A DNA stretch of 56,577 bases from MFZZ01 sp964610165 (GTDB lineage: Bacteria > Patescibacteriota > Microgenomatia > UBA1406 > GWC2-37-13), in assembly GCA_964610165.1 (NCBI GenBank), contig CAZSUZ010000006.1, positions 1-56,577 on the forward strand, in the 5' to 3' direction. This document shows, in pieces, positions 23,935-33,186 of the stretch. The translations under genes were made by a program, and so were the position numbers. The notes beneath the pieces are model-generated. The model saw only the letters and a program-made list of their open reading frames with translations, was not told the DNA's origin and searched no databases. The stretch's first letter is position 1. Each line of letters begins with the position of its first letter.

Positions 23935-25587
23935 ATGGCAAAACAAATAATTTACGGAGACGAAGCAAGACAGAAACTTGCCAGTGGTGTTAACAAACTA
24001 GCAAAAGCTGTCACAACAACTTTAGGACCACGTGGACGCAATGTTGGTATTGAACGCAAATGGGGTGCACCAACAGTGGTACATGATGGTGTTACAGTAG
24101 CTAAAGAAATTGAACTTGAAGATCCATTTGAAAATATGGGTGCACAAATGGTTAAAGAAGCAGCTTCAAAAACTGCTGATGTAGCAGGAGATGGAACAAC
24201 ATCTTCAACTTTGCTTACCCAAACAATGGTAAATTTGGGACTTAAAAATATTACAGCCGGCACAAATCCAATGATTTTAAAAAGAGGAATGGATCGTGCA
24301 GTAGAAGAAGTTGTAGCACAAGTTCAAAAAATGGCAAAGAAAATTCCAACAGATGATGTAGCACAAATTGCTCAAGTAGCAACAATTTCAGCAGCAAATG
24401 AAGAAATTGGACAATTACTTGCTGAAGCAATTAAAAAAGTTGGTAAAGATGGAGTAGTTACTGTAGAAGAAGGAAAAGGTCTTCAAATGGAAAGTGAACA
24501 TAAAGAAGGTATGGAATTTGATAAAGGATATGCTTCTGCATATTTTGTTACAAATCCAGATAGAATGGAAGCCGAAATTGAAGATCCCTACATTCTTATT
24601 ACTGATAAAAAAATTTCAGCAGTAGCAGATTTACTTCCTTTCTTAGAAAAGGTAGTAAAAATGACTAAAAATCTTGTCATTATTGCAGAAGATGTAGATG
24701 GAGAAGCACTTGCAACACTTGCAGTTAATAAACTTCGAGGAACATTTAATGCGCTCGTTGTTAAAGCTCCAGGATTTGGAGATCGCCGCAAAGCAATGCT
24801 TGAAGATATCGCTATTTTAACTGGAGGAACAGTTATTTCAGAAGATATTGGTAAAAAATTAGATTCTGTAGAACTTGAAGATTTAGGCCGTGCAGATAAA
24901 GTATGGTCTGATAAAGATAACACCAGAATTGTTGGTGGAAAAGGAAATGCAAAAGATATTCAATCTCGCATATCACAAATTAGAAAAGCAATTGAAAGCA
25001 CAACTTCCGACTTTGATCGTGAAAAGTTGCAGGAGCGACTTGCAAAACTTGCAGGTGGTGTCGTCGTTATAAAGGTAGGAGCAGCAACAGAAGTAGAAAT
25101 GAAAGAAAAGAAAGAACGCGTAAATGATGCTGTTGCAGCAACTAAAGCAGCTTTGGAAGAAGGAATTGTTGCTGGAGGTGCAACTACATATCTTCAAGCC
25201 AGAAAAACACTCCAAGCTTTAAAGAAAAAAATGAAGTTTGAAGAAGAAAAAATTGGTATTGAAATTGTGTATCAAGCACTCGGAGAACCACTTCGTATGC
25301 TTGCACAAAATAGTGGTATGGAACCAGGTGTTGTTATGTACCAAATTGAACAACAAGCAGATCCAGATTACGGATTTGATGCAGTGAACCGAGACTTTGG
25401 TTCAATGTTTAAAAAAGGTATTGTCGACCCAGCAAAAGTAATTAGAACTGCAGTTCAAAATGCAGAATCAATTGCTGCTGCAATTCTTACAACAGAAGCA
25501 CTTGTTGCTGATATTCCTAAAAAGGAAGAACCAGCTCCAGGTGGTGGTGGAATGCCAGGTATGGGCGGTATGGGTGGAATGTATTAA
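23935..25587 (+). CDS. groEL: Chaperonin GroEL
   Basis: 550 residues. Equatorial ATP-site motifs 'TTLGPRGRNVGIERKWGAP', 'VAGDGTTSSTLLTQ' (the catalytic Asp sits in GDGTT) and 'EGIVAGGATTYL' are intact. The apical domain has the expected hydrophobic substrate- and GroES-binding segment. The C-terminus ends in a Gly-Met tail typical of cavity-lining GroEL tails but closes with Tyr. A strong terminator follows. Confidence 0.97.
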   Translation: MAKQIIYGDEARQKLASGVNKLAKAVTTTLGPRGRNVGIERKWGAPTVVHDGVTVAKEIELEDPFENMGAQMVKEAASKTADVAGDGTTSSTLLTQTMVNLGLKNITAGTNPMILKRGMDRAVEEVVAQVQKMAKKIPTDDVAQIAQVATISAANEEIGQLLAEAIKKVGKDGVVTVEEGKGLQMESEHKEGMEFDKGYASAYFVTNPDRMEAEIEDPYILITDKKISAVADLLPFLEKVVKMTKNLVIIAEDVDGEALATLAVNKLRGTFNALVVKAPGFGDRRKAMLEDIAILTGGTVISEDIGKKLDSVELEDLGRADKVWSDKDNTRIVGGKGNAKDIQSRISQIRKAIESTTSDFDREKLQERLAKLAGGVVVIKVGAATEVEMKEKKERVNDAVAATKAALEEGIVAGGATTYLQARKTLQALKKKMKFEEEKIGIEIVYQALGEPLRMLAQNSGMEPGVVMYQIEQQADPDYGFDAVNRDFGSMFKKGIVDPAKVIRTAVQNAESIAAAILTTEALVADIPKKEEPAPGGGGMPGMGGMGGMY

Positions 25588-25603
25588 TCCTTATTCGCAA
25601 ATT

Positions 25604-25635
25604 AAAAAAAGCTCTCCAAAAGGGGAGCTTTTTTT
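25604..25635. terminator. Bidirectional terminator after groEL
   Basis: A-tract, GCTCTCC, loop AAAA, GGGGAGC, T-tract (25611-25628 for the stem). The A-tract and T-tract make it work for groEL on the plus strand and for the small convergent gene on the minus strand, whose stop codon (25634-25636) overlaps the T-tract. Confidence 0.93.
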
Positions 25636-25798
25636 ATGGGACAATAACACTTCCTCCTTGGAAGATAAGAAAAAGAATTGCAAGAATAGAAAAAAGAATA
25701 AATGAAAGAATGCCTACAATTAGAGGAAAAGCTTGTAGAACATCTTTTACAAGGAAATTAAAGAGTTTTTCTAAATTTTTTAAGGGATCTATTGGCAT
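25634..25798 (-). CDS. 54-residue single-pass membrane protein
   Basis: Starts at the ATG at 25798 (an upstream in-frame ATG at 25819 would run through a TATACT box). The N-terminus is polar and helical ('PIDPLKNLEKLFNFLVK'), then a transmembrane helix (about 24-46) and a short 'GGSVIVP' tail. No family is recognised. TATACT ends 9 bases before the chosen ATG. The stop lies in the shared terminator. Confidence 0.65.
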   Translation of the reverse strand: MPIDPLKNLEKLFNFLVKDVLQAFPLIVGILSFILFSILAILFLIFQGGSVIVP

Positions 25799-25832
25799 AT
25801 GCGATAGAGTATATACCAATTATATATTTGTA

Positions 25833-26432
25833 TCAATCTACTTTTTGACTAAAGTGTAAATCAATTAATTCAGGAAGATCTTTTAATGGATGTAATATAG
25901 TGGCATCATTAATGTCAGTTAGTGGATGAATATCAATTTGTTCTAGCTTCATTTCTACGTCATATTCTCCGATAACATTATCAAGTAATAAAAGTACAAG
26001 GTGAAATACTCGTTCATCTTCTGTATCAATGCCGGCTATGTATAAATCAATATTTATTTTACGACCTACGCTTTCATAAGTAAAAAAAATATCCTCTGGA
26101 CTGAGAATAATATCTTCAATTTCAATTTCTATATCTAAATTTGCTTTTCTTTGTCTAAATGGAATAATATTCCAACGATCCATAACTGGTGCTGATTTTG
26201 TAAGCTCAATAACAGATGCAAAAGCTTCTTTTAATCCATTCGCACTAATAATAAATTCTCGTTTCCCATCATATTCAGGACTAATTTCAAAAACTAAATC
26301 TGGATGAATAGTTTTTAGTTTTTCGATTGTATCATCTAATAAATCAGAGTGTTGTTGTTCATAATGGAAGAAATCAGTTTCCCGTTCCAGAAACCATTTC
26401 CAAAAAGATTTATACGATTGTTTCATTTCCAT
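25833..26432 (-). CDS. Hypothetical cytosolic protein, ~200-residue family
   Basis: 199 residues. The N-terminus 'FWKWFLERETDFFHYEQ' and central 'FEISPEYDGKREFIISANGLKEAF' with 'APVMDRWNIIPFRQRK' resemble a family of bacterial hypotheticals of this length that share a W-x-WF start and an alpha/beta core. I cannot attach a function. There is no signal peptide. It lies alone between the small membrane gene and the divergent GH130 operon. Confidence 0.8.
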   Translation of the reverse strand: MEMKQSYKSFWKWFLERETDFFHYEQQHSDLLDDTIEKLKTIHPDLVFEISPEYDGKREFIISANGLKEAFASVIELTKSAPVMDRWNIIPFRQRKANLDIEIEIEDIILSPEDIFFTYESVGRKINIDLYIAGIDTEDERVFHLVLLLLDNVIGEYDVEMKLEQIDIHPLTDINDATILHPLKDLPELIDLHFSQKVD

Positions 26433-26546
26433 AGAGTTGTAGTTGATTGTACCACAGATGTGTAATTTCTCTTGGTTAGTTTATAAGTTGCAACAATATT
26501 TCTTTTGTACTATAGTGAGTTTATTATTCATTAAGAGCTGAATGAG

Positions 26547-28436
26547 GTGAAGGAAAAAAAATTGGCTGTCCTGAAACCATTAAAAAAATATCTTTCTTCG
26601 AAAGGTAGGGATTTTCGTGCTTTAGGTGTTCTCTCACATCGCGATTCAGTATACTTATACTATATTTCTAAAGAAAATACTTCAAATTCTTTTAATATAG
26701 CAAAAAGTAAGGACGGTTTTACATTTTCTTCATATCGTCGAGATTTAGTTATTACTAATTTTAAAAAAACAGAAGATATTTCTAAATCGAGCAATTTTTA
26801 TTTTACTAAATTTAAAAAATATTACTTACTTCGTTACAAAAAAAAATCTGATAAAAGAAATTTAAATGCAACAGCAACAACTTCTGATTTAGTTAATTTT
26901 GAATATAGTTATTATTCACCACTAGATCAAAATAATTTTGTGATTATTCCAGATAAAACATTCAGCAAATATTATATGGCTTTTAATGGTGAATACGATA
27001 TATCGTTATCACGTTCTAAAGACTTAAAACACTGGGAGGAAGTTGCCCCATCTGTTTTATCACCAAGGACAGAATTTTTTGATAATGCTCCTCTTGAAAT
27101 AGAATTTGTTATGCAGACAGAAAAAGGTATTTTAGTTTTTTATCATGTAAAAATTAAAAATAAGAGCAATATAACATATAAAGTTGGTGCAGCCTTGTTT
27201 GATAAAGAAAATCCTTCAGAAATATTATGGCGTTCAAATGAGCCAGTTTGGCAACAGCCTGAAGATTGGCAAGGGAAAAAAGTGACACCGATAGGTGTTG
27301 TTAATCAAAAGGGAACATTTATTTCTTATTGGAATGTAGAAGGCGAAGGAATGTTTGGAATTATTTACAGTCTTTATAAAGTAGGTGAAGGAATAAAAAT
27401 AAAAAATATTTCACTTAATTTAAAAAAAGTAGAACATAATCCTATTCTTTCTCCAAGAGCACATAATCATTGGGAATCTTTTAATACATTTAATCCAGCT
27501 GCACTTTATGAAGATGGGAAAGTGCATTTATTATATCGTGCACAAGGATATGATTATATCTCGGTCATTGGTTATGCATCAAGTACGGATGGCTATACAG
27601 TTGATAATCGTCATGTTGAGCCAGCATATATTCCTTCGGAAGACTTTGAATACAGAGGACCAGTCAAACCAACACATATTTCGCACATGTATGTTTCCGG
27701 CGGTGGTTATGGAGGTGCAGAAGATCCACGATTAACACGTATAGACGATCGAGTTTATATGACGTACGTTGCCTTTGATGGCTACAATCCTCCACGTGTG
27801 GCGCTCACATCCATACTACTTGATGATTTTCTCAATCATCGTTGGTTGTGGGAGCGACCGGTAATTATTTCTCCACCAGGAGTTGTAGATAAAAATGCAG
27901 TTATTTTTCCAGAAAAAATTAATGGCAAATATGTAATTATGCACAGAATTTATCCTGACATACTTATAGATTTTGTAGACACACTTAACTTTGATGGAAC
28001 ATGGTGGCTTAAAGGAGAACATAAAATTAGTCCACGACCAAATATGTGGGATAGTAGAAAAATTGGTGCCGGCGCCCCACCAATAAAAACAAAAGATGGG
28101 TGGCTTTTAATCTATCAGTCTGTAGGAAATCAAGATCCAGGGAAATATAAAATTGGCGCAATGTTGTTAGATCTTAAAGATCCAACAAAAGTATTACATA
28201 GAGCAAATGCTCCAATCTTGGAACCAGATGAACAGTATGAAAATAATGGATTTAAAGCTGGTGTTGCATATCCATGCGGAGCTGTAGTAATTGGTGAAAC
28301 GTTATTTGTGTATTATGGAGCTGCAGATTCTTATGTCTGTTTAGCTACAGCTAATTTAAATGATTTTCTTACTGAAATGAAATATAGTGAAATTTCTAAA
28401 TTAGATCCTGCTATTATTAATAAAATCCATTTGTAA
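26547..28436 (+). CDS. GH130-type mannoside phosphorylase with an extra N-terminal propeller
   Basis: 629 residues from a GTG start (the next in-frame ATG is far internal). Residues ~298-629 form a GH130 five-bladed propeller: 'NPILSPRAHNHWESFNTFNPAA', 'LLYRAQG', the EDPR motif near 390 ('GGAEDPRLTRID'), 'VDKNAVIFPEKINGKYVIMHR' and 'CGAVVIGETLFVYYGAAD'. GH130 enzymes cleave beta-mannosides, mostly by phosphorolysis. Residues 1-290 look like a second, degenerate propeller ('SKDGFTFSSYRRD', 'SRSKDLKHWEEV') of the GH43/GH32-like kind. There is no signal peptide, so it is cytosolic. It is followed after two bases by a double-GH130 gene. Confidence 0.85.
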   Translation: MKEKKLAVLKPLKKYLSSKGRDFRALGVLSHRDSVYLYYISKENTSNSFNIAKSKDGFTFSSYRRDLVITNFKKTEDISKSSNFYFTKFKKYYLLRYKKKSDKRNLNATATTSDLVNFEYSYYSPLDQNNFVIIPDKTFSKYYMAFNGEYDISLSRSKDLKHWEEVAPSVLSPRTEFFDNAPLEIEFVMQTEKGILVFYHVKIKNKSNITYKVGAALFDKENPSEILWRSNEPVWQQPEDWQGKKVTPIGVVNQKGTFISYWNVEGEGMFGIIYSLYKVGEGIKIKNISLNLKKVEHNPILSPRAHNHWESFNTFNPAALYEDGKVHLLYRAQGYDYISVIGYASSTDGYTVDNRHVEPAYIPSEDFEYRGPVKPTHISHMYVSGGGYGGAEDPRLTRIDDRVYMTYVAFDGYNPPRVALTSILLDDFLNHRWLWERPVIISPPGVVDKNAVIFPEKINGKYVIMHRIYPDILIDFVDTLNFDGTWWLKGEHKISPRPNMWDSRKIGAGAPPIKTKDGWLLIYQSVGNQDPGKYKIGAMLLDLKDPTKVLHRANAPILEPDEQYENNGFKAGVAYPCGAVVIGETLFVYYGAADSYVCLATANLNDFLTEMKYSEISKLDPAIINKIHL

Positions 28437-28438
28437 TT

Positions 28439-30379
28439 ATGTCATTATTTAAAAGAGATCCAGAGAACCCAGTTCTATCGCCAGTAGTTGATCATCCATG
28501 GGAAGCAGTAGCTTCTTTTAATGGTTCTGTTGCCAAAGATGATGAAATATATCACATGGTATATAGAGCGATCTCCAATGAAATTGAAAAAGATGGTCAT
28601 AAATTAAACATTTCAGTTGTAGGCCATGCAACAAGTAAAGATGGAACACATTTTGAAAACAGAGTACCTTTTATCGAGCCTCAAGAAGATTGGGAACGGT
28701 TTGGTTGTGAAGATCCCAGAATAACAAAAATTGATGACAAATTTATTATTTTTTATACTGCACTTTCAGAATATCCACCTGTTGCTCATGGCATTCGTGT
28801 TGCGGTAGCCATAAGTGATGATATGAAGACAGTTAAAGAGCGGCATTTAGTAACTCCATTTAACGCAAAAGCAATGACACTTTTTCCAGAAAAAATTAAT
28901 GGAAAATATGCGGCTATTTTGACACCGCATACAGACATGCCACCCTCTAAAATTTGTTTAGCATTATTTGATACATTAGAAGATATTTGGTCAGAACATT
29001 ATTGGAACAATTGGTATGCACATTTAGAAGACCATATTATTCCATTGCAACGCATGAATAGTTCTCAGATAGAAGTAGGAGCAATACCGTTAAAAACAGA
29101 AAAAGGTTGGATTTGTATTTTTGCAAATATACCTAACTATTATGTAGAATCATTTAGAGAATTTCGAATAGAAGCAGTTTTGCTTGATCTTGAAAACCCT
29201 CAAAATGTAATAAGTCGAGTCCATGAACCATTACTTGAGCCAGAAGCAGATTATGAAAAAAATGGATTTGTAAAAAATATTGTCTTTCCGTCAGGTGCTC
29301 TTATAGAAAATAAAACAATAATTATGTATTATGGTGCTTCTGATATGCATTGCTGCAGGGCTTCACTTCCTTTGGAACAACTATTTTATAGAATGCAGGT
29401 AACGGATGCAGTTCCATTAAAAATGAAAAAATATAATGCAAATCCAATTCTGCAACCGCTTGAAAATCATGACTGGGAACAACAGGGAGTTTTTAATCCG
29501 ACAGCAATTTATCTAAACGGAAAGGTATATATTCTTTATCGTTCATTTTCGAAAGATAATACATCTGCAATCGGACTGGCTATTTCGAGTGACGGATTAA
29601 CAATCGATGAACGATTACCTGAACCAATTTATGTACCTCGGGCACCTTTTGAATCAAAACCACAACCAAATATGTGGTCAGGTTGTGAAGATCCACGAAT
29701 AAGTCAAATTGGTGATACATTGTATATGTTATATACTGCTTTTGATGGCCAAAATCCACCACGTGTTGCAATGAGTTCAATATTAGTAGATGATTTTTTA
29801 AAACGAGAATGGAATTGGTCTCATCCGGTTTTAATTTCTCCTCCAGGAATTGATGATAAAGATGCATGTATTCTTCCAGAAAAGATAAAAGGAAAGTATG
29901 TTATTTTTCATAGAATTGATAACGACATAGTGCTTGATTTTGTTGACGATTTACAGTTTGACGGAGAGACAAAATTTTTAAGAACTTTAAGATATATTCC
30001 TCTTCGACAAGAAGCTTGGGATGGTGAAAAGGTAGGAATTTCTAGTACACCTATTAAAACACAATTTGGATGGTTATTACTATATCATGGAGTAAGTAAA
30101 ATTGATCATGAATATAGAGTTGGTGCAATGCTTTTAGATTTACTTGATCCATCAATTGTATTATCTTATCTACACTATCCAATTCTAGAACCAGAAGCTC
30201 ATTTTGAAAGACAAGGCATTGTTCCTAATGTTGTATTTCCTTGTGGTTCATTAGTTAAAGATGACATATTATTTACTTACTACGGTGGAGCAGATAAAGT
30301 AGTTTGTGTAGCAACTGTTGAAATGGACAAAATTATAAAGGCACTTTTGGAAAGAAAAACACGTAAGTTTTTGATGTAA
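28439..30379 (+). CDS. Tandem double GH130 protein
   Basis: 646 residues containing two complete GH130-like propellers. The first (~1-320) has 'NPVLSPVVDHPWEAVASFNGS' and GCEDPRITKID near 90; the second (~325-646) has 'NPILQPLENHDWEQQGVFNPTA' and GCEDPRISQIG near 415. Each has 'FPEKI(N/K)GKY' and a closing 'YYG(A/G)(S/A)D' blade. The second copy is closer to canonical; in the first, 'SEYPPVAHGIRVAV' replaces 'FDGxNPPRVA', suggesting divergence of the active site or specificity. It is cotranscribed with the previous gene, so three GH130 propellers are made together. Confidence 0.87.
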   Translation: MSLFKRDPENPVLSPVVDHPWEAVASFNGSVAKDDEIYHMVYRAISNEIEKDGHKLNISVVGHATSKDGTHFENRVPFIEPQEDWERFGCEDPRITKIDDKFIIFYTALSEYPPVAHGIRVAVAISDDMKTVKERHLVTPFNAKAMTLFPEKINGKYAAILTPHTDMPPSKICLALFDTLEDIWSEHYWNNWYAHLEDHIIPLQRMNSSQIEVGAIPLKTEKGWICIFANIPNYYVESFREFRIEAVLLDLENPQNVISRVHEPLLEPEADYEKNGFVKNIVFPSGALIENKTIIMYYGASDMHCCRASLPLEQLFYRMQVTDAVPLKMKKYNANPILQPLENHDWEQQGVFNPTAIYLNGKVYILYRSFSKDNTSAIGLAISSDGLTIDERLPEPIYVPRAPFESKPQPNMWSGCEDPRISQIGDTLYMLYTAFDGQNPPRVAMSSILVDDFLKREWNWSHPVLISPPGIDDKDACILPEKIKGKYVIFHRIDNDIVLDFVDDLQFDGETKFLRTLRYIPLRQEAWDGEKVGISSTPIKTQFGWLLLYHGVSKIDHEYRVGAMLLDLLDPSIVLSYLHYPILEPEAHFERQGIVPNVVFPCGSLVKDDILFTYYGGADKVVCVATVEMDKIIKALLERKTRKFLM

Positions 30380-30382
30380 GAA

Positions 30383-31870
30383 TTATTTCATAAAATCCAT
30401 TATTACACCATTTGTCCAACCGAAACCAATTTGAAGTTTATATTCTCCTCCGCCTGCAAACGATTTTGCCTCTATCATGTTATATTTTTCAAAAAGTGCA
30501 CCTGTTTGTTTAAACGATTTAAAGGCAGTATCAACGAATCGTTCTTTTATTTTATTAGCGATTTCAGTATACCCATAATTTTCAAGACCTTTGACAGTAA
30601 TCCATTGTAATGGCGCCCAACCGTTTGGACTATCCCATTGTTCACCTGTATTATTCAATGTTGTAAGTACACCACCCATTTTTAAAAATTTATTTTCAAT
30701 ATGAGCTGCAACTTTGGCTGCTTGTTCTTTTGTAGCAATCTTAACGAAAAGTGGAAATGCTCCAGCAATTGTCCAAGATTCAGATAATTTTTCATCAGTC
30801 CAATAATAATCAAAATAGTAGCCTTCTTGATCAGACCAGAAATATTTTTGTATGTTTTCTTTTCTTTTTGCAGATTGAGCTAGATAAAATTTACTTTTTT
30901 CTTCATTTTCTAGTTTCTTAAACCATTCAGCAAGTTTAGTTTCCATTAAATAAATTAAACAATTTAAATCTACTGGAAGTATATCTGTGGTTGCAATTGT
31001 TGCTAAATTTTTACCATCTCTAAACCAACGACTTGAATAATCCCAACCTGATGCTGCACCAGCACGAAGATCTAAATATAGTTTTTCTGCATCTTTTTTT
31101 TCAAGCTTAGAACCTAACACATAATCATGATAAAAAGATTCTTCACGAGGTGTTCTACCTTTATCATAATAACGATTTACAATATCATTATTAATTTTTA
31201 CTATGTGTTCAAAATTTTCACCATTTTTTATATCATTCATACCATTCATCCAAAATCCATATTCTTTATCTAATTTTTGAATAAAGGGAATAATAGCGTC
31301 AAATCCTTTTGTTTTTTCAAGCAGATCAATATAGAGTACAAAAACGGGTGGTTGAGATCTTGTCAAAAAATAGGTGCGGGTACCATTAGGAACAAAACCG
31401 TACGTATCTATAAGATATGAATAATTTTTAATCATATCCATAAAAAGGTGGTAATCATTATGTTTTACTAAACCAAGTGCAGCGAAAAAACTATCCCAAT
31501 AAAATAATTCACGGAAACGTCCTCCTGGAACAATGTATGAATGCGGAATACTAATACGTGTACTGTATTTTTCAGGAGAAGGATCATTGCGTTCTAAATA
31601 AGACCAAGCATGCCTTATGTATTCATCTAAAGACATTTCAGACATTGGAACTGGTTCAATATAAGAAGGAATATGGAAATGTTCTAACACAAAAGAAAGC
31701 ATGTCAAAAGTAGGAAGATTTTTTCTGGCTTTGTATTCTTTTAAAATTTTTTCAGGTTCTTTATTTGGTGTCGAATCTACAAAGGTTTTTTGATCTTCAA
31801 AGATTTGTGCTTTTTGCACATCTTCAAAAAAAGGACCTTCCGTTTGAATAAGCATTCGATCTGATGTCAT
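30383..31870 (-). CDS. Trehalase-family (GH37) glycoside hydrolase
   Basis: 495 residues. Both trehalase signatures are present: PGGRFRELFYWDSFF (115-129) and QWDSPNGWAPLQW (411-423), with the (alpha/alpha)6-barrel pattern between. GH37 enzymes invert and hydrolyse trehalose to two glucoses. There is no signal peptide, so the enzyme is cytosolic and would act on internal or imported trehalose. The gene is convergent with the GH130 operon, with a 3-base gap. TATAAA ends 8 bases before the ATG. A related alpha-glucoside as substrate cannot be excluded. Confidence 0.9.
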   Translation of the reverse strand: MTSDRMLIQTEGPFFEDVQKAQIFEDQKTFVDSTPNKEPEKILKEYKARKNLPTFDMLSFVLEHFHIPSYIEPVPMSEMSLDEYIRHAWSYLERNDPSPEKYSTRISIPHSYIVPGGRFRELFYWDSFFAALGLVKHNDYHLFMDMIKNYSYLIDTYGFVPNGTRTYFLTRSQPPVFVLYIDLLEKTKGFDAIIPFIQKLDKEYGFWMNGMNDIKNGENFEHIVKINNDIVNRYYDKGRTPREESFYHDYVLGSKLEKKDAEKLYLDLRAGAASGWDYSSRWFRDGKNLATIATTDILPVDLNCLIYLMETKLAEWFKKLENEEKSKFYLAQSAKRKENIQKYFWSDQEGYYFDYYWTDEKLSESWTIAGAFPLFVKIATKEQAAKVAAHIENKFLKMGGVLTTLNNTGEQWDSPNGWAPLQWITVKGLENYGYTEIANKIKERFVDTAFKSFKQTGALFEKYNMIEAKSFAGGGEYKLQIGFGWTNGVIMDFMK

Positions 31871-31935
31871 GTAGCTATTTTATATGTCTTATAAAAAAAG
31901 TCAAGGATTGAGTTATTTGGTATTATATATACAAC

Positions 31936-33147
31936 ATGCTAAAACATTTTAGTAAGTATCTTTATACTTACCTATTACTTTTCTCTCTCTTTGTAGCATC
32001 ATTACTTTTAATATCAATTATTCCTTCAACCTATTTAAAAAAAAATATTGGTTCATCTGTTGAAGTTTTAAAATACGAAGGTGTTTATCCTAGTGTGGGC
32101 ATCCCTTGGAGAAAAATTACTTTAGATAACTACACAGATGCAATTATGCTAAACACCGCATATTCAATAAATTCTGCTGAAGCTTTTAAATCTTCACTAA
32201 TAAATAAACGTTATTATGATGGATCTAATGGAAAAAACCAACTTGATAACTTAGAAGAAATATATAACAAAAATGTAGAACCTAATGCGGGCTATGAACG
32301 ATATTGGCACGGTTATTTAGTATTTTTGCGTCCACTATTGGCTGTATTTTCTTATGATGTGATTCGCATTTTGAATGCAGTACTATTGTACGGGGGATTT
32401 TTATATTTGTTTTTTTTAACATGGAAGAAATTAGGGAAAAAATTAAGCATTGCTTTGCTTGTAGGATTTGTGGCAATTGATTTTTTCTTTATTTGGAAGT
32501 CTATGCAATTTTCAAGTATTTTTCACATTGCTATTTTTTCATCAATATATTTAGTATTACATCAAAAAAAAGTACAGAATCAGTATCTTTTATTCTTTAT
32601 AGTTGGAGGTTTAACTTCTTTTTTTGATTTATTAACAGCACCTCTTATAACACTTGGATTGCCGCTAATCTTTATTGTGTATTTGAATAAAAGTAATATA
32701 AAGACTGTCATACTTCATTGTCTTGCATGGGGATCTGGATATTTATTATTATGGCTTAGCAAATGGGTTTTGGTTGAATTATTATTTGCACCAGGAGCCA
32801 TTCAAACTGCTCTTAACACTATTTCTAGTCGCACAGTAAGTGAACCAGATCCTAACTTTAGTTATGTACAAACGTTAAAATTAAATATTTTTCAATTAAT
32901 TGGATACCATAAAAGTAATAAAATTATTGTGCTAGTAAGTGGAATAATAACTTCTATTTTTTTGCTTAGATATATTTCATTTAATAAGAAAAAAATAAGT
33001 TCAGTTTTATCTTGGATTATGATCGGAATAATACCTTATGTATGGTATCTTGTTGCAGCAAATCACTCATACTTGCATGTTTGGTATACATATAGAATTC
33101 AGTTTATAAGTGTTGTAGCTTTATTATTCTTGCAACGGAGTTTATAA
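31936..33147 (+). CDS. Polytopic membrane protein, GT-C-like topology
   Basis: 403 residues with a first helix at ~10-30, an extracytoplasmic loop of ~105 residues ('NAGYERYWHGYLVFLRPLLAVF' at its end), then about eight further helices and basic cytoplasmic turns. A long acidic first loop followed by packed helices is the layout of GT-C lipid-linked glycosyltransferases, but no convincing catalytic D-D or D-E pair is visible. I leave the function open. It stands between the trehalase and the HEEEH protein on its own promoter region. Confidence 0.7.
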   Translation: MLKHFSKYLYTYLLLFSLFVASLLLISIIPSTYLKKNIGSSVEVLKYEGVYPSVGIPWRKITLDNYTDAIMLNTAYSINSAEAFKSSLINKRYYDGSNGKNQLDNLEEIYNKNVEPNAGYERYWHGYLVFLRPLLAVFSYDVIRILNAVLLYGGFLYLFFLTWKKLGKKLSIALLVGFVAIDFFFIWKSMQFSSIFHIAIFSSIYLVLHQKKVQNQYLLFFIVGGLTSFFDLLTAPLITLGLPLIFIVYLNKSNIKTVILHCLAWGSGYLLLWLSKWVLVELLFAPGAIQTALNTISSRTVSEPDPNFSYVQTLKLNIFQLIGYHKSNKIIVLVSGIITSIFLLRYISFNKKKISSVLSWIMIGIIPYVWYLVAANHSYLHVWYTYRIQFISVVALLFLQRSL

Positions 33148-33186
33148 ATTGGGAAAAGGTAAAAAAAGAAGTTAAAATATCATAAT

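Noticed and set aside
24588..25215. Antisense frames opposite groEL (also opposite grpE-dnaK-dnaJ and the SPFH gene)
   Set aside because: Low-complexity Ser/Ala or Phe/Cys-rich translations mirroring the codon use of the real genes; no start signals.
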